In this document: positions 54,871 to 64,000 of the stretch, piece after piece
Numbering within the stretch: position 1 is the first letter of the stretch
How the letters are laid out: every line of letters begins with the position of its first letter
DNA from: Agelas oroides
Taxonomy: Eukaryota > Porifera > Demospongiae > Agelasida > Agelasidae
Assembly: GCA_949130485.1 (NCBI GenBank)
Contig: OX422205.1
Span: forward strand, 6,370,235 to 6,434,234
Reading direction: 5' to 3'
DNA: 64,000 nucleotides
Notes under the pieces: generated by a model
Seen by the model: only the letters and a program-made list of their open reading frames with translations
Told to the model about the DNA's origin: nothing
The model's database searches: none
Translations under genes and position numbers: made by a program

Positions 54871-57707
54871 ATGAAACAATCTCTACATTTGCTGTTTGCA
54901 GTGACTCTGCTGACTCTGCTGCATGCCCAAGTTCATGCCAACCCTGGTAAGCTCGCCCATTCAGTTTGCTGTCTGTGAGTGTTAACACATCACAGCAGTT
55001 ACTGCAATTTGTTAGCTACAAAGTTCTGCAGATGTTCATAATATCTACTCCTCACAGCACTGCCAACTGACACCCCCATCTGTCCTGCACGGCCCTGCAT
55101 CTTGCCTGCAAACTGCAAACTCATCATCCAGCCTGACCCAACTAGTGATCCCTGTGGCTGCCCAATTTGTGGGGATCGTCCTGTTGAATGCAGCACTGTC
55201 CTCTGCATTCAACCACCCTGCACCAACCCTCTTCCTCCTCCCCCTGGACAGTGCTGCCCTGCCTGCCCTCCTGGTGTGCAAAAATCAATCTTGCATGATT
55301 GTCCATGCAAAAAAAAATCACTTGTAGAAAGTATTCCTAATTCTTGTCACAGTTGTACTAGCTTGGCTGACTTGTCTTGTAGAACTGTTGGACTCTTTCC
55401 CTGCAGATCCTTGTCCTATTGAGGGTCAGGTGTTCCAGTCATGTGGAAGTGCATGTCCCCCAACCTGTGCTACCCCCCATCCCATCTGCACCAAGCAGTG
55501 TGTGCCAGGGTGCCAGTGTCCCTCGGATACAGTCCTGGATGAGGTGGCCAACAAGTGTGTACCCCTCACAAAATGCAGTGAGTTCCTCTGTACTGCTACC
55601 ATAACGTTACAGTGTGTGCTGGTGGTGAGTTCCCTCTGTGAGGTACTGCTACCATAACGTTACAGTGTGTGCTGGTGGTGAGTTCCCTCTGTGAGGTACT
55701 GCTACCATAACATTACAGTGTGTGCTGGTGGTGAGTTCCTCTGTGAGGTACTTGAGTTCCCTCTGTGAGGTACTGCTACCATAACATTACAGTGTGTGCT
55801 GGTGGTGAGTTCCTCTGTGAGGTACTTGAGTTCCCTCTGTGAGGTACTGCTACCATAACGTTACAGTGTGTGCTGGTGGTGAGTTCCTCTGTGAGGTACT
55901 TGAGTTCCCTCTGTGAGGTACTGCTACCATAACATTACAGTGTGTGCTGGTGGTGAGTTCCTCTGTGAGGTACTTGAGTTCCCTCTGTGAGGTACTGCTA
56001 CCATAACATTACAGTGTGTGCTGGTGGTGAGTTCCTCTGTGAGGTACTTGAGTTCCTCTGTGAGGTACTGCTACCATAATGTTACAGTGTGTGCTGGTGG
56101 TGAGTTCCTCTGTGAGGTACTTGAGTTCCTCTGTGAGGTACTGCTACCATAATGTTACAGTGTGTGCTGGTGGTGAGTTCCTCTGTGAGGTACTTGAGTT
56201 CCCTCTGTGAGGTACTGCTACCATAACATTACAGTGTGTGCTGGTGGTGAGTTCCTCTGTGAGGTACTTGAGTTCCTCTGTGAGGTACTGCTACCATAAT
56301 GTTACAGTGTGTGCTGGTGGTGAGTTCCTCTGTGAGGTACTTGAGTTCCTCTGTGAGGTACTGCTACCATAATGTTACAGTGTGTGCTGGTGGTGAGTTC
56401 CTCTGTGAGGTACTTGAGTTCCTCTGTGAGGTACTGCTACCATAACATTACAGTGTGTGCTGGTGGTGAGTTCCTCTGTGAGGTACTTGAGTTCCCTCTG
56501 TGAGGTACTGCTACCATAACATTACAGTGTGTGCTGGTGGTGAGTTCCTCTGTGAGGTACTTGAGTTCCCTCTGTGAGGTACTGCTACCATAATGTTACA
56601 GTGTGTGCTGATGTTGCAAGGTTATCACACAATGGAAAAGATTGCATGCTTTGTGAGAACTGAGGAAGGCTTTGGATTCTCACAAAGAAATTAGCTTTGT
56701 CCAACAAGGATCTGCTAGTGTGGTGAAACACTGCAATGCTGCAATATTTCCGTGAGCTACCAATGCAGTACCTCAGGTGCCATAACCTCAGCAGTGTTCA
56801 AGCCCCTCCCCCCAAAAATGCACATTTCCCATGGCTAGCAGATGAACCAATGCTTTCTCTTTGTGTAGCTTGTCCTCCAGACTGCAGCTTGGAGTTTTGT
56901 GGAGCAATGGGAAAGAAGGCCCTGTGCAATATGTGAGTTCAACAAGATGGACAATCACATGACCAGCCATATTGTGACTAACACCACCATCATGTGTTTG
57001 AACTGAAGCCACCAAAGTGGGGCGTGCCTCAAGCAACAGCAGCACATTAGCACTCCCCTCCCTGTGACAATCCACCTGTGATCCTCTCTGCTCCCCAGTC
57101 CTGGGCCTCGTGAGATCCCTGGCTGCACTGGACAGTGCCAGCTGACCTTCTGCCATGCATGCTACTTCTCCAAGGAAGTAAGGGACCTTCCCGGACAGTG
57201 CAGAGCCTGCGGTAGCCCTGTCTCCAGCCTAAAGTGCCTTCAGAGGTGGGCCACCTGTATTCACTGGGCTGACATCAAGGAGAATGGAAAGGTAGTGCTG
57301 CTTATTGACTGAACTGGGTTACAACCTCACCTCACCTCACCTCACCTCACCTCACCTCACCTCACCTCACCTCACCTCACCTCACCTCACCTCACCTCAC
57401 CTCACCTCACCTCACCTCACCTCACCTCACCTCACCTCACCTCACCTCACCTCCCCTCCCCTCCCCTCCCCTCCCCTCCCCTCCCCTCCCCTCCCCTCCC
57501 CTCCCCTCCCCTCCCCTCCCCTCCCCTCCCCTCCCCTCCCCTCCCCCCCCCCTCTCTTCCCATGAGAATGTATTTTAACTTTATACCAAGTAGCCTCACT
57601 CTCAGGCAGTTTGCTCATCTCGGTCTCCATCTCAACAGCCTGACCCTTCGTGCATCACCCAGGAGAAGTTCAAGTGTTACCGATACCCCTGTGAACTCAG
57701 AGGCTGA
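54871..57707 (+). CDS. Secreted VWC/TIL-domain protein B, paralogue of A
   Basis: Six exons: 54871-54946, 55058-55273, 55407-55577, 56869-56932, 57099-57291, 57639-57707, giving 789 nt and 262 aa. The signal peptide is LHLLFAVTLLTLLHAQVHA. A VWC-like region has CGCPICG, PGQCCPACPP and conserved spacing. One TIL module follows (GCQCPSDTVLDEVANKCVPL). The C-terminal module is shared with protein A: CPPDCSLEFC, PGPREIPGCTGQCQLTFC, RWATC and an LRG end. The last three exons have the same phases as those of A (1, 2, 0), so the pair arose by duplication. It lacks A's repeats and two of its TIL modules. Intron 3 is about 1.3 kb because of a minisatellite. Confidence 0.85.
55578..56610 (+). repeat. 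Minisatellite starting at the exon 3 donor, secreted gene B
   Basis: About 13 units of roughly 57-75 bp containing gtgagttcctctgtgaggta and ctgctaccataacattacag. The first unit begins at the true donor (TGCA|gtgagttcc), and every unit carries a further gtgagt. Two unit lengths alternate, made by adding a second cttgagttcc segment. Confidence 0.95.
57327..57550. repeat. Pentanucleotide satellite (CCTCA)n turning into (CCCCT)n
   Basis: About 25 copies of acctc are followed without a break by about 18 copies of ccctc, ending in a poly(C) run. A single A-to-C change in the unit has been homogenised over half the array. It lies in intron 5 of secreted gene B. Confidence 0.97.
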
Positions 57708-57882
57708 TGTCACCATGCTACCCACATACCTTTTGTTCACAGTACAACCATTACTAAAATGTTTTCTCTCTTTTCAGAGAAGGAACCCTTTGTGTTTGTT
57801 TTGCAAACTTTCTGGGATAGCAACGTAGATGAGGTTATGGTGTCTGTTTAGACTGATCAGAGCAGCACAAATTCAGTTATGA

Positions 57883-57888
57883 AATAAA
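57883..57888 (+). promoter_or_regulatory. Polyadenylation signal AATAAA of secreted gene B
   Basis: AATAAA lies 176 bases after the stop codon and about 20 bases before the end of the convergent GPAA1 coding sequence, so the 3' ends of the two genes nearly touch. Confidence 0.6.
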
Positions 57889-57908
57889 CATTTTGTACAC
57901 AATCCTAA

Positions 57909-60900
57909 TCACTCAGAATGAGGGTGAGGTGGGTTTGGCTGCACTCTCTGGCAGGAGAGTGTCCATGGCAGGAGCCACATGGGCCACACCAGCATGCACA
58001 CAACCACATACAGCCATGATCCCACAAACTGCCAGGCATTGTAGGCAGACACAGCTCCTTGTATCACCAGAGTTAGACTGGCAGAGGAGAGATCCAGTAG
58101 AGAGTCGTGGGGGGAGGAGAGGAGATAGTTGTATGCAAGGCAAAAGTAGAACAAGCAGAGTGGCGGGGAGAGGAGGAGAGTGAAGGCCAGCCGCAGCGTC
58201 TGGGGTAGCTTGCCACTGAAAAGGAGATGTAACAATGGCATCTGAGGAGACCAGTCTGTAGCTCTACTGTCACCGCAAACTGAACTGAAATGGGAGAAAT
58301 ATGCTCGTAGTTGGGACAGATTACCTGATGCCACAAGGCTGGGCCATCACAGCTGGTACGGGTAGCACGAGTGAGAGGAAGACAGCGAGCGAGAAGTTCA
58401 TTAGAGCCACTGCAATCAGTACCAACAGTAGCAGAATCAGACCAAAAGCTTTGGCCATCCTCCATCCTTCCTGGTCAACTAGGGGCCTGGGGCATGTATA
58501 GGTGATGCATGTGACAGTAGGAAAAGCGTACTTAAGATAGAGTGATAGGCTTGTTGGGCCATGTGTAAAGTCATGTGATCAGCTTGTGAGGTCATGTGAT
58601 CGGCTTGTGAGATCATGTGATCGGCTTGTGAGGTCATGTGAGGTCATGCTTGTGTGTGTGTGTGTCTAACCAACCTGAACACGAGGGGTGTGAACATAGA
58701 GAGTCCACAGGCTCCAGCGAGGCTGGCCATGAGGCCACTTGCTCGCAGAGGGTATTGGATAAAAGTGGCTGCAGGGGGTGTGGCATACAGCAGGAGCCCA
58801 CTGGTGAGGGAGACAAGAAGCAGCCCCATCACTGCCTGGAACGGGAATGGGACCCCAACTGGTATGCCCTGGAATGGAACCAAGGAAGGTCAGCCAGCTG
58901 CTGTTGTGTCAAGCCACTTGTGTGAGAGACAGAATGAGAGCGGCAATAAAACATGACTATAGAATGAACGTACGCTGTGGCTGTGGCTGGTGTTGCTGAG
59001 GAGGTGTGGCATTCTGGCAAGCAGCCACTGAGACAAAGCTTTTGAACAGTTAAGGAACTTATAAATATACAACTAAATAAACAATTGACTTTGGCAAATT
59101 TTGTGGTGTAACTTTGATCTTCCAACCCCCTGTTAACCATGCCTAGCCTCGTACCCAGGCCGCGTGGTCTGGGTACAAGGCTAAACCATGCCAGTCATGA
59201 AAACATTATACACATGCAGACAATGTGGACAGAAAAATAAAGCAGCCCGACCCTTCCTTCCTTCCTGGCCTCGAGTTGGGACTGCAAGCAGAGGTGAGGA
59301 TATCTCTAAGATGACTGGAGCCAGCAGGAGCCCGAATGGTGGCATGTAGAGTCCAATGGAGATGAAGTGCATCCGTGATGCAGTGTAGTAGAAGAACTCA
59401 GAGTGGTGCAGCCTCTCTAATAGGTTGTTCACACTGCGGAACACACCCTCCAGAGCCCTGCACAACAGACACCATGAAATGAAACTGAAACCAAGGGTAC
59501 ATGTAATACCTTGCTTCCTATTGAAAGACTTCCAGGCCACCCATGGCCACCCAGCTTTCTGTGACTGAAAGTGGCCTCATACCAAGGTTCTTGTGTTAAG
59601 AGGAAACGAGCCTCCTGTGAGGCTGCCACTTTGCAGATGGGAGAATAAAGCTAAGAAATGGTAGAGTACAGTTTCAGTACGTCTTACCTTGCAAGCCTGT
59701 AGAGACTCCTGTGGTCTTGTGTGGCGATGGGTTTTGCTACACCATGAACTGTCAGGGAGTCGATGCGGTGTCTCAGGAAGAGGGCGTGGCTTGTGAGGGG
59801 GAGGCCGGGGGCTTGGTGGGCAGCCAGTGCCAGGACTGTCCGCAACGAGTACAAGTGTCTGTCGTTAGCAGTCAGCCCTCGTAGTGTCTCCCACTGGGGA
59901 GGGAGAGAGATGGTAAGTAAGGCACACAATGTTGTTCAAATGACGTTAGCGCTTATACCTGTAAATGAAATGCTGTTGGAATATCTTCCAGTCTGCAAAG
60001 ATAGACCATGACGTTCACAAGATCAAGGTTTGGAAGGATGCCATTTACACCTTCTGCAGTAGAAACAAATTTGGAGGCCGTAGCTAACAGTAATATTGCA
60101 TGCCAATTATGGTACATGCATGACATTGTCTTTACCTGCAATGATATTGGCATACTGTAGTGAGGGAGAAGGTACGTCTACATTAATAACAGCTTGAATG
60201 GCGCCTGATCTTCCAGGAAGGGGAGAAGCAGTGATAGCTGTGTGGATGAACGGCACATATAATGATATATCATGAGTCCTGGAATATAATAACATTATAA
60301 CGCACCACTCCACCAAGTAGTCGTGGCCGAGTGGTTAAGGCGATGGACTAGAAATCCATTGGGGTCTCCCCGCGCAGGTTCGAATCCTGCCGACTACGAA
60401 TTTTTTTTCTACCTGGTTCTTTTTTTTTTACTTGAATCAATTGATTCTTTCCTAGTTCACTTATCTGGACTTTGCTATTAATTTTTTTTCGTGTACAAAT
60501 TTTTTTTTGGTGACAGTTCTTACTTGCTGTGTGTAGTCCCATGTAGGCATCAATCCAAGCCTGCATCCCCACTTCATCATGGGAGGTCACAAGAAAAATG
60601 ATATCCTTTGCCCAGTAGTTCTTAGCTAAAGACAAACAAAACACACACACACAAAAGGAAAATGATCGTAGGTTTTAGCACAAAATTGTAAGTATTTGAC
60701 TTACTTCTGAAGTAGTTTGCCAACGCCATCATGACTGCAATACCGTAGCTATTATTACTGCCGTATGACTGATGTGGTGCTGACAGTATAATTGACTCGG
60801 TACCCAGTGCTCTGCCAGCCCTCAGAATAGCGTAGACATTTGTACCTGACAGCAGTGGACCCTAAAGTAGGAGATTCCACACAGTAAAACATTCCAGAAG

Positions 60901-61529
60901 TATGTACATATAGTACCTAGCCTGACTCCCAGTTATCTGCAGTATTACAAGCAACAAAAAGCCGTTTGGGAGCTTCGGAATGAGGTTACATGATACCTAC
61001 TTCGGAGCTGAAGCTAACTGGTTTCTCTGCAGTAAAACTTTGTTGGTACACTTCCAGTCCCATCTCTGCAAGCTTGTTTTCCAGCCATGGAAGGACACCA
61101 CCTCTATGAAACAAAGAGGACCTAGGATTATCAAGAATACTAAGTAGATGTGGAAGAATGGTACTATGAGTAGTGTGCTGCTATAAACACAGGCAAGTTG
61201 CTCACGGCTCATTTTCAGCGATTTGGATCTCTTCGGCAATTTTTTTTATGGTGTTGTGATCTTCAAATTCCCTGTTAACCAAGCCAGCCATGAGAGCGTT
61301 TTCATCAAAAAACATCTTTCGACTGTAGTCCTCATTTGGAAGAAAACACAGGAAGACCAGCCCAACCATATAAAGTAGAAAGCTGAAGAAAAGAAAACCA
61401 TTGTAAACTTATCCAGTATAGAGTCAACCAGCTTGTTATGCATAATTACCCAAAAGGTCTTCCACGTTTTACAATGATTACAGCAATCTTCTTGGACTGC
61501 TGGGATTCAATATATGAGCCCAGCCTCAT
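57909..61529 (-). CDS. GPAA1: GPI transamidase component GPAA1
   Basis: ER multi-pass subunit that brings GPI to the transamidase. Thirteen exons, high to low: 61450-61529, 61206-61382, 61001-61103, 60705-60861, 60524-60625, 60136-60237, 59959-60053, 59688-59893, 59252-59457, 58974-59038, 58675-58868, 58325-58486, 57909-58215. They sum to 1956 nt, 651 aa (human 621). An N-terminal TM helix (FLLYMVGLVFLCFLP) precedes an M28-peptidase-like luminal domain (SIILSAPHQSYGSNNSYGIA, DIIFLVTSHDEVGMQAWIDA). A C-terminal block of TM helices follows (LLLLVLIAVALMNFSLAVFL). The exon 9 donor (gtcggg) and exon 10 acceptor are weak. A tRNA gene lies in the intron at 60238-60523. Confidence 0.94.
59143..59186. 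mobile_element. Mini foldback element in GPAA1 intron 9
   Basis: tagcctcgtacccaggccg and ggtctgggtacaaggcta are inverted copies around a short loop. Same dispersed family. Confidence 0.88.
60317..60398 (+). tRNA. tRNA-Ser (anticodon AGA) nested in a GPAA1 intron
   Basis: 82 nt. The acceptor stem GTAGTCG pairs with CGACTAC. The anticodon loop CTAGAAA gives AGA. The D-arm and the ggggtctccccgcgcaggtt region are identical to the tRNA-Ser at 49139. A T run follows. It is transcribed opposite to GPAA1. Confidence 0.95.
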
Positions 61530-61623
61530 CTTCTCCCCCTCAGTGTTCCCTCAGAAAAGAGTAACTCCCTCTTTATATGAAAGCCTTACGGCGCATGCGC
61601 AGTTTGCCCAAGTAACACGAAAA
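61530..61623. promoter_or_regulatory. Bidirectional promoter GPAA1/CYC1
   Basis: 94 bases between divergent start codons, containing the NRF-1-like palindrome at 61590-61601. Confidence 0.75.
61590..61601. promoter_or_regulatory. NRF-1-type site
   Basis: ggcgcatgcgca contains the full palindrome GCGCATGCGC and matches the animal NRF-1 consensus. It is 23 bases upstream of the cytochrome c1 start codon. NRF-1 is a known activator of respiratory-chain genes in vertebrates. Confidence 0.75.
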
Positions 61624-63919
61624 ATGGCCTCTGCCTGGAAGAGACTTGCTGGCGGGCTGAGGACTGGGTTTAGATTTACTGGCAGCTATGGAACCAGGGT
61701 GAGTGTGGGAGACGAAAGATCCAGTTAAATTTCTGCGTTTCAGCGGGACATGTGGCATTAGTTGCTAACGAAAGCGAAAATTTTGCATGAACAAACATGC
61801 GTTCTAAATGGAGCACATCCGCTGGTCGTCGCAGCTGTCACCAGTGTTACGATATATTAACAACTCAAGTGTACAGAGTCTGATGCTTATGTGTAAGGCA
61901 AAGCAGGGCTATTTCAGTGGTGGGGTATTAAATTGAGTTAATATTTCTTCCGTACTGTAGAGTAGCCAGTGAAAAACATTGTTTTGCAGGCTGGCTTGCT
62001 ACATGCACAGCAGTTTTCAGCTTTGTATCTTCTGTTACTATCCTCCAGCGTCAGAAATTCCCCAGCATTTAAAGTGCTGTTGGCATAGCCTTGCGTTACT
62101 TTATGTCTGTGTGTACATGCTGATGTAGTCCATCCCATGCCTGCAGGGTCAAAGTTCTGCTAGCAGGAAGAGAACATTTGGCATGGTAAGTCAATCTGTG
62201 GAACACCCTCCCATCATGTATATATGATACATTATGTAATACCTTTTCACGCACACACACGCACATAGTCTCCAGGCTACTATGGCATGATGGCAGCAGG
62301 TGGTCTTGGTATGGGGTACCTCTTTGTCTCCCTCTCTGCTGCAGAGCTGGAGCTTCACCCTCCTCAGTATCCCTGGAGCCATGGCGGACCCTTCAGCGCC
62401 CTGGACCACATGAGGTAGCAGCACTTATGACTGCACATCTGCATGGTATAGTAACTTCATTACAATGCTCCTCCGAATCTGTTAGTAATAGTCCTCCTCA
62501 CTTCTCCCTTCTCTCTCTCCTTCACCTCTTTCTCTCCCTTCCCTTCTCCCTCCCCCTCCTCTCCTCTCCTCCTCCCTTTCTCCCCTGCAGTATCCGTCGT
62601 GGCTACCAGGTATACAAACAGGTATGCTCTGCCTGCCATGGGATGGAACAGCTTTGCTTCAGAAACTTGATAGGTGTGGCCTACACTGAGGCAGAGGCAA
62701 AGGAGCTTGCAGAAGAGGTATGGTGATGAGGAGGGGGTGGGGTGTGGGATGTGTTCTGAGATTCCATGGTTTGCTGCTGTATTCTGCAGTATGAGTATGC
62801 CGGTGAGCCAGATGAAGAGGGCAACCCAACCACAAGGCCTGGAAAGGTAGTTCACATAGAGTGCAATAACTAATGTGATGTTAACGATGGCTCTCTGTTC
62901 TCTTATCAGTTGAGTGATCGCTTTCCTGAACCCTATCCTAATGAAGAGGCCGCAAGGTTTGCTAACAATGGTAAGCTAACCAGCACCATGTATGACCCTC
63001 ATCTTGCAAGTCCCTAGCTTTGAACTATAGTTGAGTGAATGTGAGGTGTGTGTGATGACCATGTTCTTGTGTATGTGTGCAGGTGCTCTGCCTCCAGACC
63101 TCAGCCTCATTGTACTTGCTCGTGAGGGAAGCGAAGTGAGTGCCCCCCCCAACACACACACACACACACACAGACTGCACTCCTACCCCTCCTCTCTCTC
63201 TCTCTCTCAATTCCTTGTAGGACTTTATCTTCTCACTGCTGACGGGCTACTGGGACCCTCCAGCTGGTGTTGAGCTGAGGGAGGGCATGGAGTATAATCC
63301 TTACTTCCCAGGCCAGGCCATCGCAATGCCCCAACAGCTGTTCCCTGACTCAGTGGAATACGAAGATGGTACTAGTTCTTACTTGCTGTGCCGCAACAGT
63401 TCCTTGAGAAATTGTGGTAGTTGTTATGGTACAAACAGTGGTGAATTACTTATGTGAGAGGAGCGTAGGCTGTATTGTGATGTCGCCTTGTCCCCAGGCC
63501 CCTACTTGTTTCTTGTGTTATGATTCCAGGCACTCCAGCGACTGTGAGTCAGATGGCAAAGGATGTGTGTGTCTTCTTGAGATGGGCTAGCGGTAGGTCA
63601 AATGGCACTGTGGTCTGTTAAGCTGTGAACACATGGTTTGCTTGGTTGTGATCAGCTTCACACATGCCACTCCCCCCCCCCCACACACACGTTCTTTGGA
63701 ACACAGAGCCAGAACATGATGATCGCAAGAGAATGGGCATGAAGGTAGCATTTATACTTGCTGTTCCATTTGCCATTTGCTTCTTTTACCCTGTTGTCTC
63801 CATCTTTGCAGGCCATCATGGTCCTGTCAATATTACTGTTTGCAGTGTACTACTGGAAGCGAAGCAAATGGACAGTGCTGAAGACCCGAAAAATAGTGTA
63901 CTATGACAAAGGATTATAG
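61624..63919 (+). CDS. CYC1: Cytochrome c1, complex III haem protein
   Basis: Inner-membrane haem c subunit of the bc1 complex; passes electrons to cytochrome c. Eleven exons: 61624-61698, 62147-62185, 62269-62414, 62591-62717, 62790-62846, 62910-62970, 63083-63135, 63221-63368, 63530-63592, 63707-63744, 63812-63919, giving 915 nt and 304 aa (human 325). A basic amphipathic presequence lies at the N-terminus. The haem-attachment motif CSACH is at about residues 99-103. [20 protein letters not shown] and a candidate Met ligand in GQAIAMPQ follow. Near the C-terminus are [30 protein letters not shown], and a TM anchor ([17 protein letters not shown]). All conserved parts are intact. Confidence 0.97.
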
Positions 63920-64000
63920 GTCCCGACAGAACTATAGCTTGGTTGCTGTATAGACATATTTGTAGTACATGGTACATCACGATTTATCATCTGTATTCAG

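Noticed and set aside
57305..57565. Frame of repeated LTSPH and LPSPP units
   Set aside because: Translation of the pentanucleotide satellite.

Overview
This window is eukaryotic nuclear DNA from an animal with a compact genome. It holds 18 protein-coding genes in 64 kb. Most introns are 50-400 bases with consensus GT-AG ends and long polypyrimidine tracts. The gene set (LPCAT, CEP89, CIMIP1, peflin, TRAP/ACP5, GGCT, SOWAH, TBC1D31, RPRD1, LRRCC1, GPAA1, cytochrome c1) points to Metazoa. The density, the short intergenic gaps and two Cys-rich secreted genes would suit a sponge or another non-bilaterian, but the sequence alone does not prove that. Exon coordinates were worked out by hand from splice consensus, reading frame and family alignment. 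For 16 of the 17 genes that lie wholly inside the window, exon lengths sum to a multiple of three under the models given; the EF-hand gene needs one extra short intron whose donor is undecided.

Layout, left to right: BAR-like coiled-coil gene (-, runs off the left edge); LPCAT (+); CEP89 (-); CIMIP1 (+); four-TM protein (-); peflin (+); EF-hand protein (-); ACP5 (-); uncharacterised basic/acidic-tail protein (+); GGCT (-); SOWAH (+); TBC1D31 (-); RPRD1 (+); LRRCC1 (-); two paralogous secreted VWC/TIL proteins (+,+); GPAA1 (-); CYC1 (+). Strand alternates almost perfectly, giving eight head-to-head pairs. Several share promoters of 94-310 bases. The CEP89/CIMIP1 promoter has a perfect RFX X-box palindrome, and the GPAA1/CYC1 promoter has a perfect NRF-1-type palindrome. 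Two tRNA-Ser genes (UGA and AGA anticodons) are present.

Four genes act at centrosomes or cilia (CEP89, CIMIP1, TBC1D31, LRRCC1). Others serve lipid remodelling (LPCAT), GPI anchoring (GPAA1), respiration (CYC1), glutathione turnover (GGCT) and transcription (RPRD1).

The most unusual feature is in SOWAH. Four separate 3-nucleotide microexons (GGA, TAT, AAT, GGG), each between an AG and a perfect gtaagt, restore exactly the two-residue gaps in two successive ankyrin repeats. Other notable patterns are tandem arrays that start exactly at 5' splice sites, a foldback element whose target-site duplication copied a splice donor, a dispersed family of short foldback elements whose end motif recurs inside several minisatellites, an LRRCC1 orthologue without leucine-rich repeats, and a Cys-rich C-terminal module shared by the two secreted paralogues.
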